Assembly (NCBI GenBank): GCA_041396125.1
Contig: JAWKZG010000004.1
Location: 62,001-126,000, forward strand
Length of the DNA: 64,000 bases
Direction of reading: 5' to 3'
From: JAWKZG01 sp041396125
GTDB lineage: Bacteria > Pseudomonadota > Gammaproteobacteria > Competibacterales > Competibacteraceae
Under the pieces are notes generated by a model. The model was not told where the DNA came from, searched no databases, and saw nothing but the letters and a program-made list of their open reading frames with translations. Of this stretch, positions 46,170-55,569 are shown in pieces. Position 1 is the first letter of the stretch, and every line of letters begins with the position of its first letter. The position numbers and the translations under genes are program-made.

Positions 46170-47117
46170 TCATCCGGGCAGGGTCTGCTGAGACCGGTAA
46201 CGCTGTCGGGTCTGTTTGCGGTAATCACTGGGCGTAACCCGTTTATGCTCAAAAAAGCGGCGGTTAAAGTTGGCAACATTATTAAACCCCACGTCGTAGC
46301 AGATCGTGGTGATGTATTGATCGGTATGCGCCAGTAGCTCGCAGGCTTTGCTGATGCGGATACGATTGATAAAGTCGCTGAAGCGGTTACCGGTTGCTTT
46401 ACGGAAAAAGCGCGAAAAATAACTCTCGCTCATGTTAACTAATGTTGCAACTTCCGCCAGACTGATACTATTTTGATAATGCTGCATGACATAATTCACC
46501 ACCCGGTTGATTCTCTCCTGCAACGCTTCATCGGCAGGCAGGCGAATTTGCTCGGTTGACAGCAGCCGGTAGTCCTGACAGCCGGCCAGTGCATCCATCA
46601 GCTGGCAAAAATAGCCCAGCCGGGCAACCCCGGTACTGCGCTTGATATGCGCCATATAATGCTCTGCGAGCTCGGTCTGATCGATAAACTCGATGCCGTA
46701 TCGGGAACGCTCCAGCAAGGGCATCAGACCTTGCATTTCGGGCACTAAATCAGCGATACCCATGATAACATCGTTATCAAAATGGATGATTTGATCACGC
46801 AATTCGCAGCTTTCGCCCGGTGTTACCTGGCTGATCCAGTTATGCGGCAGAAACGGGCCGGTCAGGATCAGATTGCCAGGCTCAAAACTGCCGATATAGT
46901 CCCCAATGAAAACTTTCCCTCGGCTTGCTGCGATAAAATGCAACTCGTATTCATCGTGATAATGCCAGCGAATCCGCCAGCTTGGGCAACCATGTTCAAT
47001 ATAACGGATAGTACCCGTCTGCTTATCGCTTAGTTCCAGTTCCGGTTGCCCCTGCTGCACAGAATAAGCATCGCGCTGGCAGGTGCCCGCCGGTATGGAC
47101 TGTTGCGTGGATCGCAT
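46170..47117 (-). CDS. AraC-family regulator of the polyol operon
   Basis: 315 residues. The N-terminal cupin sensor domain includes WHYHDEYELHFI and FEPGNLILTGPFLPHNW, followed by a linker. The C-terminal double helix-turn-helix has ISLAEVATLVNMSESYFSRF, then RISKACELLAHTDQYITTIC and the conserved VGFNNVANFNRRF with VTPSDYR. Cupin-type AraC proteins usually sense small carbohydrates. Divergent from smoE with a 184 bp AT-rich spacer, so it probably activates the polyol operon. Confidence 0.88.
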   Translation of the reverse strand: MRSTQQSIPAGTCQRDAYSVQQGQPELELSDKQTGTIRYIEHGCPSWRIRWHYHDEYELHFIAASRGKVFIGDYIGSFEPGNLILTGPFLPHNWISQVTPGESCELRDQIIHFDNDVIMGIADLVPEMQGLMPLLERSRYGIEFIDQTELAEHYMAHIKRSTGVARLGYFCQLMDALAGCQDYRLLSTEQIRLPADEALQERINRVVNYVMQHYQNSISLAEVATLVNMSESYFSRFFRKATGNRFSDFINRIRISKACELLAHTDQYITTICYDVGFNNVANFNRRFFEHKRVTPSDYRKQTRQRYRSQQTLPG

Positions 47118-47301
47118 GAGTTATGCCTCCTCCTTGCTTATCATTTTTTTGCAATTAAGCTCAAGAAGTCAAAATAGTATAGATATTGGCTCACTGAGTA
47201 CTAGTCCTTATTTTAGTACACGCATTAACATTCACATTGTGCAATCCGTTTGCACCGGATTTTTCCAATAATTGCTGCAAAAACCATCTGTGGAGGATGC
47301 T

Positions 47302-48615
47302 ATGAAGCCTATCCCGTCTCTACTTGGGGGAGCCCTTGCCCTGAGTGTCACACTGCTGACCCATAACGCGCTGGCCCAAACCACCATCACCATCGCCACC
47401 GTGAATAACGGCGACATGATCCGGATGCAGGGTCTGACCGACGATTTTACGGCTAAAACGGGCCACCAGGTCGAATGGGTCACGCTTGAGGAAAACGTCC
47501 TGCGCCAGCGCGTCACCACCGACATCGCCACCAAAGGCGGTCAGTTCGACGTCATGACTATCGGCATGTATGAAACGCCGATCTGGGCCAAGCAGAACTG
47601 GCTGGTCTCGCTGAACGATCTGCCGGAATCCTATGACATCGACGATCTCCTGCCCGCGATGCGTGGTGGTCTGTCAGTTGATGGAACGCTGTATGCCGCA
47701 CCGTTCTACGGTGAAAGCTCGATGATCATGTACCGCACTGACCTGATGGAAAAAGCAGGACTGGAAATGCCCGATGCGCCGACCTGGGACTTCGTTGCCG
47801 AGGCCGCTCGCAAGATGACCGACAGAGACAATGAGGTCTACGGTATCTGCCTGCGCGGTAAGGCCGGCTGGGGCGAGAACATGGCGTTTCTCACCACCGT
47901 GGCAAACTCCTTTGGCGCGCGCTGGTTTGACGAAAACTGGAATCCGCAGTTCGACACCCAGCCCTGGAAGGATACGCTCACTTTTTACATTGATTTACTG
48001 AACGATGCCGGTCCTCCGGGGGCAGCTAACAACGGCTTCAATGAAAATCTGGCACTGTTCCAGCAGGGTAAATGCGGCATGTGGATCGACGCGACTGTCG
48101 CAGCGTCTTTCGTGACCAATCCGAACGACTCGACGGTTGCCGATAAGGTCGGCTTCGCCCTGGCACCGGACAAAGGGCTCGGCAAGCGCGCCAACTGGCT
48201 CTGGGCCTGGGCTTTGGCAATTCCGGCCGGCACTCAGAAAGAAGCTGCAGCGAAAGAGTTTATCAACTGGGCCACGTCCAAAGAATACCTGGAGCTGGTC
48301 GCCTCGAAAGAGGGTTGGGCCAACGTCCCGCCGGGCACCCGGACCTCGCTCTACGAGAACCCCGAATACCAGAAAGTGCCGTTCGCCAAAATGACACTGG
48401 ACAGCATCAACACGGCCGACCCGAACAACCCGACCGTGGAGCCAGTGCCTTATGTCGGCGTCCAGTTCGTTGCGATCCCTGAATTCCAGGGTCTTGGCAC
48501 CTCTGCCGGCCAGGAGTTCTCGGCTGCGCTGGCCGGTCAGCAAACTCCTGAAGAAGCCTTGGAGAAGGCCCAGGCGCTGGCCAATGAGGAAATGGAAGCC
48601 GCTGGCTACAAGTAA
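47302..48615 (+). CDS. smoE: Sorbitol/mannitol ABC transporter substrate-binding protein
   Basis: 437 residues; signal peptide cut near NALAQT (about residue 23). The mature protein opens TTITIATVNNGDMIRMQGLT, a family hallmark of SmoE/MtlE. It also has YGESSMIMYRTDLMEKAGL and a long GKCGMWIDATVAASFV segment. Captures polyols in the periplasm. ATG 47302 follows GGAGG at good spacing. A hairpin lies 24 bp after the stop, before the permease genes. Confidence 0.9.
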   Translation: MKPIPSLLGGALALSVTLLTHNALAQTTITIATVNNGDMIRMQGLTDDFTAKTGHQVEWVTLEENVLRQRVTTDIATKGGQFDVMTIGMYETPIWAKQNWLVSLNDLPESYDIDDLLPAMRGGLSVDGTLYAAPFYGESSMIMYRTDLMEKAGLEMPDAPTWDFVAEAARKMTDRDNEVYGICLRGKAGWGENMAFLTTVANSFGARWFDENWNPQFDTQPWKDTLTFYIDLLNDAGPPGAANNGFNENLALFQQGKCGMWIDATVAASFVTNPNDSTVADKVGFALAPDKGLGKRANWLWAWALAIPAGTQKEAAAKEFINWATSKEYLELVASKEGWANVPPGTRTSLYENPEYQKVPFAKMTLDSINTADPNNPTVEPVPYVGVQFVAIPEFQGLGTSAGQEFSAALAGQQTPEEALEKAQALANEEMEAAGYK

Positions 48616-48639
48616 AGCCGCTTCTGTAACTAAACCGGA

Positions 48640-48659
48640 GAGGCCGGTATTCCGGCCTC
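48640..48659 (+). terminator. Hairpin between smoE and smoF
   Basis: GAGGCCGG and CCGGCCTC pair perfectly around TATT, with no U-tract after it. Typical of stabilising or partially terminating hairpins that leave binding-protein mRNA in excess over the permease. Confidence 0.55.
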
Positions 48660-48767
48660 CCATACCTGTCGGGCTAAGTGTTACTGGTTCGACAAATCCT
48701 CGGAATTTTCCCGTATGGCAGACTGCTCCGCAGCCAGCCGTACATGTTCAGATGCAAGGAGTTCCCC

Positions 48768-49634
48768 ATGGCGACTCAGCATTCCCGTTCCGCAGCACGC
48801 ATGATGGTCGCGCCTGCGATATTCGTGTTGTTCGTGTGGATGCTCATCCCGTTGGCGATGACGCTCTATTTTTCATTTCTTGATTACCGACCATTAAGAG
48901 GGACGTACGAATGTTGCGAGGGATTCGACAACTATGTGCGCTTCTTTTCCTCAAGTTCGTTCTGGGACAGTGTTACCACTACGCTGATCATGCTGGGCGG
49001 CATTTTGCTCATTACGGTGGTCGGCGCGATCCTTTTGGCGCTGCTGCTGGATAAGCCAATCTGGGGACAGGGGATCGTTCGTATACTGGTAATTGCACCG
49101 TTTTTTGTGATGCCCACGGTCTCGGCACTGGTCTGGAAGAACATGTTTATGAATCCGGTCAACGGATTGCTGGCACATTTATGGAAGTTCTTCGGGCTAC
49201 AGCCTATCGACTGGCTTAGCCAGATGCCGCTGTTCTCGATTATCACTATTGTGTCATGGCAGTGGCTGCCGTTTGCCACTCTGATTCTGCTAACCGCGAT
49301 CCAGTCGCTGGACAGTGAACAACTCGAAGCCGCCGAGATGGATGGCGCGCCCGCCTTGTCGCGGTTCTTCCACATCATTTTGCCGCACCTGTCGCGCGCA
49401 ATCACTGTTGTTATCCTGATCCAGACTATTTTCCTGTTATCGATCTTCGCCGAGATCTTCGTAACCACCAGCGGTGCCTTCGGCACACGCACGCTGACCT
49501 ACCTGATCTTCCAACGCGTGATCGAAAGCCAGAACATCGGTTTGGGTTCCGCTGGCGGCATCTTTGCAGTGATTCTTGCCAATATTGTTGCGCTCTTTTT
49601 GATGCGCATCGTCGGCAAAAACCTGGACAAGTAG
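48768..49634 (+). CDS. smoF: Polyol ABC transporter permease
   Basis: 288 residues, MalF-like inner-membrane permease with six predicted helices. The coupling motif LEAAEMDGAPALSRFFHIILP (EAA loop) lies near residues 215-235. Start MATQHSRSAARMMV at 48768 follows AAGGAG; the frame upstream to 48678 is not likely to be translated. Works with smoG and smoK. Confidence 0.9.
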   Translation: MATQHSRSAARMMVAPAIFVLFVWMLIPLAMTLYFSFLDYRPLRGTYECCEGFDNYVRFFSSSSFWDSVTTTLIMLGGILLITVVGAILLALLLDKPIWGQGIVRILVIAPFFVMPTVSALVWKNMFMNPVNGLLAHLWKFFGLQPIDWLSQMPLFSIITIVSWQWLPFATLILLTAIQSLDSEQLEAAEMDGAPALSRFFHIILPHLSRAITVVILIQTIFLLSIFAEIFVTTSGAFGTRTLTYLIFQRVIESQNIGLGSAGGIFAVILANIVALFLMRIVGKNLDK

Positions 49635-49647
49635 GAGGGTACTGATC

Positions 49648-50478
49648 ATGGCTCGTGCTGTTACTACACAAAAGAAGATGATCTATACCCTCGTCGCCTG
49701 GGCGATCGGATTGCTGATCTTCTTCCCAATCCTGTGGATTTTTCTCACCAGCTTCAAGACCGAAGCTGAAGCGATTGCTGACCCACCATCGTTCTTTTTC
49801 TTTGAATGGACGACTGAAAACTACGGCGTGGTGCAAGAGCGTTCGGACTACCTGCGATTTCTATGGAACTCGATTGTACTGTCGCTCGGCTCGACCTTCA
49901 TCGGCGTGCTGATCGCTGTCCCGGCGGCCTGGTCTATGGCCTTCGTTCCTGGCAAACGCACCAAAGACCTGCTGTTGTGGATGCTGTCAACGAAAATGCT
50001 GCCTGCGGTCGGCGTGCTTTTCCCGATCGTGCTGATCGCTAATGCGCTCGGCATCTACGACAGCTATTTATTGTTGATCGTCGTGCTAACGCTGATCAAT
50101 CTGCCGATTATTATATGGATGTTATACACCTACTTTAAGGAAATCCCCGGCGAGATCCTCGAAGCAGCCCGGATGGACGGCGCGTCGTTGCGCAATGAGA
50201 TTCTTTATGTGCTGACGCCGATGGCTCTACCCGGCATCGCCTCGACCATGTTATTGAACATCATCCTGGCCTGGAACGAAGCGTTCTGGACATTGACGCT
50301 TACTACGGTCGATGCGGCCCCGTTGACAGCCTTTATAGCCAGCTATTCCAGCCCGGAAGGTTTGTTCTACGCCAAACTCTCGGCAGCTTCGACCATGGCC
50401 ATCGCACCGATCCTGATCTTGGGTTGGTTCAGTCAGAAACAACTTGTCCGCGGCCTGACGTTCGGCGCGGTGAAATAA
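49648..50478 (+). CDS. smoG: Polyol ABC transporter permease
   Basis: 276 residues, MalG-like. Opening hydrophobic helix LVAWAIGLLIFFPILWIFL, the periplasmic TSFKTEAEAIADPPSFFFFE segment and the EAA loop LEAARMDGASLRNEILYVLTP. GGAGG precedes ATG 49648, 13 bp after smoF. Confidence 0.9.
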   Translation: MARAVTTQKKMIYTLVAWAIGLLIFFPILWIFLTSFKTEAEAIADPPSFFFFEWTTENYGVVQERSDYLRFLWNSIVLSLGSTFIGVLIAVPAAWSMAFVPGKRTKDLLLWMLSTKMLPAVGVLFPIVLIANALGIYDSYLLLIVVLTLINLPIIIWMLYTYFKEIPGEILEAARMDGASLRNEILYVLTPMALPGIASTMLLNIILAWNEAFWTLTLTTVDAAPLTAFIASYSSPEGLFYAKLSAASTMAIAPILILGWFSQKQLVRGLTFGAVK

Positions 50479-50490
50479 GGGGATATAACA

Positions 50491-51495
50491 ATGGGAAGCA
50501 TTACGCTTAGACAGGTCACCAAAACCTTTGGCGATGTGACTGTCATCCCTCCGTTGGACCTTGAGATCAACGAGGGCGAGTTCGTGGTTTTCGTGGGACC
50601 TTCAGGCTGCGGCAAATCTACCCTGCTAAGGCTGATTGCAGGTCTTGAAGATGTCTCCAGTGGAACCATCGAAATCGACGGTCAGGATGCCACCCAGACG
50701 TCGCCCGCCAAGCGAGGGCTGGCAATGGTATTCCAATCCTATGCACTGTATCCGCATATGTCGGTGCGCAAGAACATCGCCTTCCCTTTGCGTATGGCGG
50801 GGGTGGACAAGGCCGAGCAAGAGAAGCGCATCGCCTATGCTGCGAAGGTGTTGAACCTGAGCGATTATCTCGACCGACGCCCCGGCCAGCTGTCCGGCGG
50901 TCAACGCCAGCGCGTCGCCATCGGCCGCGCCATCGTGCGTGAGCCGTCGGCGTTTCTGTTCGACGAACCACTCAGTAATCTCGACGCCTCGCTGCGGGTG
51001 AATATGCGACTGGAAATCAGCGAGCTGCACAAAAACCTGGCAACCACGATGGTCTACGTCACCCACGATCAGGTCGAAGCAATGACCATGGCTGACAAGA
51101 TCGTTGTGCTGCAGGCGGGTTTGATCGAACAAGTCGGCGGTCCGCTGGAGCTTTATCACACTCCACGCAATCTGTTTGTGGCCGGTTTCATCGGCTCGCC
51201 CAGAATGAACTTCATCGAAGGTCCCGAGGCAGCGAAGCACAACGCCCCTACCATCGGCATACGGCCCGAGCATATCGATGTCTCCGGCAGCGAGGGGCTT
51301 TGGAAGGGTAGAGTCGGCGTGGCCGAGCATCTCGGCTCTGACACTTTCTTCCACGTTCACGACACCGGCCTTGCCGAGACCCTCACCGTCCGGGTGAACG
51401 GTGAGGTAGGCTTCAAGTATAACGACACCATCTTCATGACTCCGCAGCCCGACAAAATTCACCGATTCGACGCGCAAGGCATGAGGATTCCATGA
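50491..51495 (+). CDS. smoK: Polyol ABC transporter ATP-binding protein
   Basis: 334 residues, MalK/UgpC type. Walker A GPSGCGKST, Q-loop FQSYALYPHM, signature LSGGQRQRVAIGRAIVREP, Walker B AFLFDEPLSNLDASLR and switch HD in VTHDQVEA. The C-terminal TOBE/regulatory domain includes GIRPEHIDV. Overlaps smoS by four bases (ATGA-type). Confidence 0.92.
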   Translation: MGSITLRQVTKTFGDVTVIPPLDLEINEGEFVVFVGPSGCGKSTLLRLIAGLEDVSSGTIEIDGQDATQTSPAKRGLAMVFQSYALYPHMSVRKNIAFPLRMAGVDKAEQEKRIAYAAKVLNLSDYLDRRPGQLSGGQRQRVAIGRAIVREPSAFLFDEPLSNLDASLRVNMRLEISELHKNLATTMVYVTHDQVEAMTMADKIVVLQAGLIEQVGGPLELYHTPRNLFVAGFIGSPRMNFIEGPEAAKHNAPTIGIRPEHIDVSGSEGLWKGRVGVAEHLGSDTFFHVHDTGLAETLTVRVNGEVGFKYNDTIFMTPQPDKIHRFDAQGMRIP

Positions 51496-52280
51496 AACGA
51501 CTTGCCGGAAAATCGGCCATTGTCACCGGCGGCGCGCGCGGCATCGGCCGCGCTATCGTCGAGGGCTATGTCGCCGAGGGCGCACGGGTTGCGATTGCCG
51601 ATCTGCTGCTGGAGAATGCCAAAGCCCTGGCTGCCGGGCTGGGCGAGCAGGCTTTTGCGGTCGAGCTCGACGTTACCCGGCAGGACTCCATCGACGCCAT
51701 GATCAAAACCGTGGTCGAGCACGCGGGTGGAATAGATATTCTGGTCAACAACGCCGCGATTTTCGACATGGGACCGCTCCTGGACATCACGCCGGAAAGC
51801 TACGACAGACTTTTCGCGGTTAATGTCAAAGGCCTGCTGTTCACGCTGCAGGCAGTTGCCCGCCAGATGGTTGCGCAGAATCAGGTCACGCCAGAGCGAG
51901 GCGGCAAAATCATCAATATGGCCTCACAGGCAGGCCGGCGCGGCGAAGCGCTGGTTGGCGTCTATTGTGCCAGCAAGGCAGCAGTCATCAGCCTGACCCA
52001 ATCGGCCGGCCTGGCTCTGATTCAATACGGTATTAACGTCAACGGCATTGCGCCGGGCGTGGTAGACACCCCGATGTGGGATCAGGTCGATGCCCTGTTC
52101 GCCAAATACGAAAATCGCCCGCGCGGTGAGAAAAAACGCCTGGTTGGCGAAGGCGTGCCCTATGGCCGTATGGGCCAGCCTGCTGACCACGTCGGTGCGG
52201 CGGTATTTCTGGCCAGTGCGGACAGCAATTACATACTGGCCCAGACCCTGAACGTCGATGGCGGCCAGTGGATGAGCTAG
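51492..52280 (+). CDS. smoS: Sorbitol (L-iditol 2-) dehydrogenase, SDR family
   Basis: 262 residues. NAD-binding TGGARGIGRAI, NNAA motif in ILVNNAAIFDM, the catalytic Ser in NMASQAGRRGE and Y-x3-K in VYCASKAA. The end NVDGGQWMS is as in SmoS/PolS. Would oxidise sorbitol to fructose. Start codon overlaps the smoK stop. Confidence 0.9.
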   Translation: MKRLAGKSAIVTGGARGIGRAIVEGYVAEGARVAIADLLLENAKALAAGLGEQAFAVELDVTRQDSIDAMIKTVVEHAGGIDILVNNAAIFDMGPLLDITPESYDRLFAVNVKGLLFTLQAVARQMVAQNQVTPERGGKIINMASQAGRRGEALVGVYCASKAAVISLTQSAGLALIQYGINVNGIAPGVVDTPMWDQVDALFAKYENRPRGEKKRLVGEGVPYGRMGQPADHVGAAVFLASADSNYILAQTLNVDGGQWMS

Positions 52281-52341
52281 GCCGCTGCACGGCGCTTTTT
52301 GTCTTGACGCCCCCTTTGGAACAAACTCCGGGACACTTGCA

Positions 52342-53829
52342 ATGAACACAAGCCGTCGCTTAAACCAGTCCCTGCTGGGCGCATTGCCCGCCGGGATCAG
52401 CCGCCCCAAATATCAGCGCGACCGGCTCCAGCCGGGTATCGTGCACCTTGGACTGGGTAATTTTCACCGCTCGCATCAAGCTTTGTATCTGGATGATTTA
52501 TTCCAGCAGGGTGGGTCCCAGGAGTGGGGTATTTGCGGGGTCGGCTTATTGCCGCAAGATAGTAAAATGGCCGAGGCTTTATTGCCGCAGGATTATTTAT
52601 ACACGTTGGTGGAACGCGATAGCCAGCAGGAAACCATGCGTGTGGTGGGTAGTTTATGTGGTTATCTGCACGCCCCCAGCGATCCGGCAGCGGTGCTCGC
52701 ACGCCTCACTGATGCGCAAACCAAAATTGTTTCGCTCACCGTCACCGAAGGCGGTTATTACCTGAATCAGGGCAGTGGCGAGCTGGATCATGAGCACCCC
52801 AATCTACGCCATGATCTGGAGCACCCGGAACAGGCCCCCGTGTCAGTCTATGGCTACCTGAGTACCGCACTGGAACAGCGTAAAGCCGCCGGTAAAGCGC
52901 CGTTTACCATCATGTCCTGCGATAATCTGCAAAGCAATGGCGATATCGTGCGACGGATGCTAACCCGTTTTGCTCATCTGCGCGATCCGCAACTGGGCGC
53001 GTGGATCGAATCCAACGTCGCGTTTCCAAACTGTATGGTGGATCGCATCACCCCCGCCACTACTGATACGCTGCGTGCTTATGTACAACAACAATTCGGC
53101 GGGGTAGAAGACGCCTGGCCGGTATTGGGTGAAACTTTCCGGCAATGGGTGATCGAGGATAAATTCAGTCAGGGCCGGCCTGCATTTGAAAAAGCCGGTG
53201 TGCAGATTACCAGCGATGTGCACCCTTACGAGCTGATGAAAATCCGCATGCTCAATGCCAGCCACCAGGCTTTATGCCATCTGGGTGTGCTGCTGGGCTA
53301 CGAAACTACCGATAAAGCCATGCGGGATCAGCATATTCCAGCACTGCTGAACCGGTATCTGGATACTGTACGCGAGCTGATCCCCGAACCGCCAGGAGTC
53401 AATCTGGCGAACTACCAGCAAACCCTGTTACAGCGCTATGCTAACCCTGCCATCAAGGATCAATTGGCGCGCATCTGTTTCGATGCCTCCTCGCGGATTC
53501 CGAAGTTTGTACTGCCTTCGGCCCGCGAACAACTGGCGCGCGGTGCGCCGGTTGATGTTTTCGCTTTTGTAGTCGCCTGCTGGATACGTTATCTGGGCGG
53601 CCAGGACGATGCCGGTGCCCGCATCGAGGTACAAGATCCCTTACGCGATTTATTGCTCAGCAAAGTGGGTTATGGCACTGTCGATCCGTTGCCCCTATTA
53701 CAGGTCAGCCAACTGTTTGGCAGCGACCTGGCACAGTCAGAACCTTTTGTACAAGCGGTGCGAACCACACTGGAAAGCCTGCACCAGAAAGGGGCCAGAG
53801 CAACCGTTGCGGCTTTTCTTGGTACCTGA
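52342..53829 (+). CDS. mtlK: Mannitol 2-dehydrogenase, long-chain polyol dehydrogenase
   Basis: 495 residues. NAD-binding segment GIVHLGLGNFHRSHQALYLD near residue 35, VTEGGYYLNQG, the MSCDNLQSNG motif and the catalytic KIRMLNASHQALCHLG (Lys-x-x-x-Asn-x-x-x-His). Oxidises mannitol or arabinitol to the ketose. Last gene of the operon; no convincing terminator in the 166 bp that follow. Confidence 0.92.
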   Translation: MNTSRRLNQSLLGALPAGISRPKYQRDRLQPGIVHLGLGNFHRSHQALYLDDLFQQGGSQEWGICGVGLLPQDSKMAEALLPQDYLYTLVERDSQQETMRVVGSLCGYLHAPSDPAAVLARLTDAQTKIVSLTVTEGGYYLNQGSGELDHEHPNLRHDLEHPEQAPVSVYGYLSTALEQRKAAGKAPFTIMSCDNLQSNGDIVRRMLTRFAHLRDPQLGAWIESNVAFPNCMVDRITPATTDTLRAYVQQQFGGVEDAWPVLGETFRQWVIEDKFSQGRPAFEKAGVQITSDVHPYELMKIRMLNASHQALCHLGVLLGYETTDKAMRDQHIPALLNRYLDTVRELIPEPPGVNLANYQQTLLQRYANPAIKDQLARICFDASSRIPKFVLPSAREQLARGAPVDVFAFVVACWIRYLGGQDDAGARIEVQDPLRDLLLSKVGYGTVDPLPLLQVSQLFGSDLAQSEPFVQAVRTTLESLHQKGARATVAAFLGT

Positions 53830-53950
53830 ATAATTTTGTCAATGCAATCATATTCCGCTACTCTGCCAAAGTCAGAAGCAGGTTAAATCTGCGGTATTTC
53901 TGGCATTTTAATTTTTTATGTTCGCCCGGCTTTTGGTCCCTGACTAACCA

Positions 53951-53980
53951 CTAGTCTTTACAAACCTAGTCTTTACAAAC
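53951..53980. repeat. 15-bp perfect tandem duplication
   Basis: CTAGTCTTTACAAAC occurs at 53951-53965 and again at 53966-53980, ending just before the ribosome site of the carbonic anhydrase gene. Confidence 0.85.
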
Positions 53981-53995
53981 AATAAGGAATGATCG

Positions 53996-54811
53996 ATGCG
54001 AGCAGAAAAAACAAAGTACATGGGTATGGTTGTAGTTATAGGGTTGTTATCCGTCAACAGCATGGCGTTTGCCCAGGACGCTGAAGGCTCAGCCTGCGAG
54101 GGTTTTGGCCCACAAACGCCAAGAGATATCGACAGCAAGACTGGCGAGAATGCACAGAAATTTCCGTTGGCACCGCCCTATTCCGAAATGAATCTGTGCA
54201 ATATTCATTTTCATAATAATGCGGAACACAAAGCCAAAGATTTTTCCATTTATGCCGGCGACGGTGATCATGGCCACGGCGGCGGCTACCAGTGCCTCAA
54301 CAGTCAGTCGCTGACAGCAGCTGAATTGCAAGCTCCCGAGGAAAACCATTGCGAAGGGGTCAAGCCCGGTGACACCATCGAGGTCCATTGGGTACACACC
54401 TCCTGCGATACCCAACCCGGCAAAGGTCTGGGATCATGCCTGTCAGAAAGCTGCGCCAACCCGACTCTGCGGGTAGAAACGCAGGTCTTCACCGTGGTCA
54501 ATGATGCCTCGGCACTCGATTTCAACGACTTGTCCTATGATGGCAATATCGTCAATGGTCGGCACCAGGCGAAATCGCTGCCCACCGGCACCGGTGAACC
54601 GGTTGAGTTTCTGGGTTCGACCACCGGCCCCAGCTTCACTGAACAGCAATGCTCACCGTTGCAGGTTTCATGGAGCGTGCGCCCGCAATGCGCCAAAGTC
54701 AGCATCAGCAGTCTCAGTGAATGGTGCAAAGACAACGTCTTTGAAGAAGATCATGCTCACGGCGTAAGAAAGCTTGTAACGAATCCCAAGCTCTTGTCCG
54801 AAATAGACTAA
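53996..54811 (+). CDS. Delta-class carbonic anhydrase, exported
   Basis: 271 residues; signal peptide cut near AFAQDA (residue 26). The delta-class hallmarks are NLCNIHFHNNAEHKAKDFS (about 66-84, His-x-His zinc ligands), the GGGYQC segment and DTIEVHWVHTSCD with the third histidine. Several cysteines (CEGFG, CLSESCANP, QCSPLQ, PQCAK) could form disulfides in the periplasm. It would interconvert CO2 and bicarbonate outside the cytoplasm. AAGGA lies upstream of ATG. The convergent 234 bp spacer after it contains two hairpins (54849-54879 and 54943-54963). Confidence 0.85.
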   Translation: MRAEKTKYMGMVVVIGLLSVNSMAFAQDAEGSACEGFGPQTPRDIDSKTGENAQKFPLAPPYSEMNLCNIHFHNNAEHKAKDFSIYAGDGDHGHGGGYQCLNSQSLTAAELQAPEENHCEGVKPGDTIEVHWVHTSCDTQPGKGLGSCLSESCANPTLRVETQVFTVVNDASALDFNDLSYDGNIVNGRHQAKSLPTGTGEPVEFLGSTTGPSFTEQQCSPLQVSWSVRPQCAKVSISSLSEWCKDNVFEEDHAHGVRKLVTNPKLLSEID

Positions 54812-55045
54812 AACTCTGTTTCAAAAATATCATTCAGGCATTTTTCCCGGAAAACAAAATCTTAAGGATTTTGCTTTCCGCAGATGACAGGCTGATGCCG
54901 GCTGGCTCCGCTGTAATCGCGTCTTTCGCAAGAAAATCAACGGATCGAAAATTCCTTTCGATCATCTACGCACCGCTGAACCGGAAATGGATTCCGAAAT
55001 TCGCCCGCAAAAGCGCTATGGGCATCGACACCGTCTTGCGCTGAA

Positions 55046-55522
55046 TCAGAGCGTTTTCCATAATCGATACGGATAATGCCGACCGGTTTCGTCCACTGGC
55101 ACAGGCTGCCAACCCGCCGCCAGAAAAAACGGCTCGGCATCGCGCTGGGCTTTGATCAGAATCCCGTCCAGTCCCTGCCTGCGGGTGGCCTCCTCGGCAG
55201 CGGCCAAAAGTTGGCTGCCAATGCCCTGGCGCTGCACGTCCGGGTCCACATACAGACCATGCAACAGCAGACCTGTCCGGTCTGCCGATAAATCAACCGA
55301 GGCGGCTTGCTCCCAGGCGGCAACGCCCATAATTCGCCCGTCTTCAGCTAGCGCCACATGCAGTTCCAGTGCATCGAAATCGTGTTGATCATAGCGGTAA
55401 AGCGGCAGCGACAGCCGTTTGACCCGTTCAGCCAAGTGCCAGCCCATAACCGCGCGTTCAATGACGCGATTGATGGCGTCCAGATCGGCTGATACGGCAC
55501 GGCGCACAGTGCTTGCAGTCAT
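55046..55522 (-). CDS. GNAT-family N-acetyltransferase
   Basis: 158 residues. Acetyl-CoA binding motif A is VDPDVQRQGIGSQLLAAAE (Q/R-x-x-G-x-G/A). It starts VRRAVSADLDAINRVIERAV and ends EPFFLAAGWQPV, as is usual. Substrate unknown. Followed (to its right) by the MATE gene on the same strand with 47 bp between. Confidence 0.88.
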   Translation of the reverse strand: MTASTVRRAVSADLDAINRVIERAVMGWHLAERVKRLSLPLYRYDQHDFDALELHVALAEDGRIMGVAAWEQAASVDLSADRTGLLLHGLYVDPDVQRQGIGSQLLAAAEEATRRQGLDGILIKAQRDAEPFFLAAGWQPVPVDETGRHYPYRLWKTL

Positions 55523-55569
55523 CGTAACTCCAGGCGTTCAGAGTATTTCCACACTCATTATTATTCACA

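Noticed and set aside
54849..54963. Two hairpins between the carbonic anhydrase and the GNAT gene as terminators
   Set aside because: Stems are good (13 bp with one mismatch; 8 bp) but neither has a T-run in the correct place, so I mention them only as hairpins.
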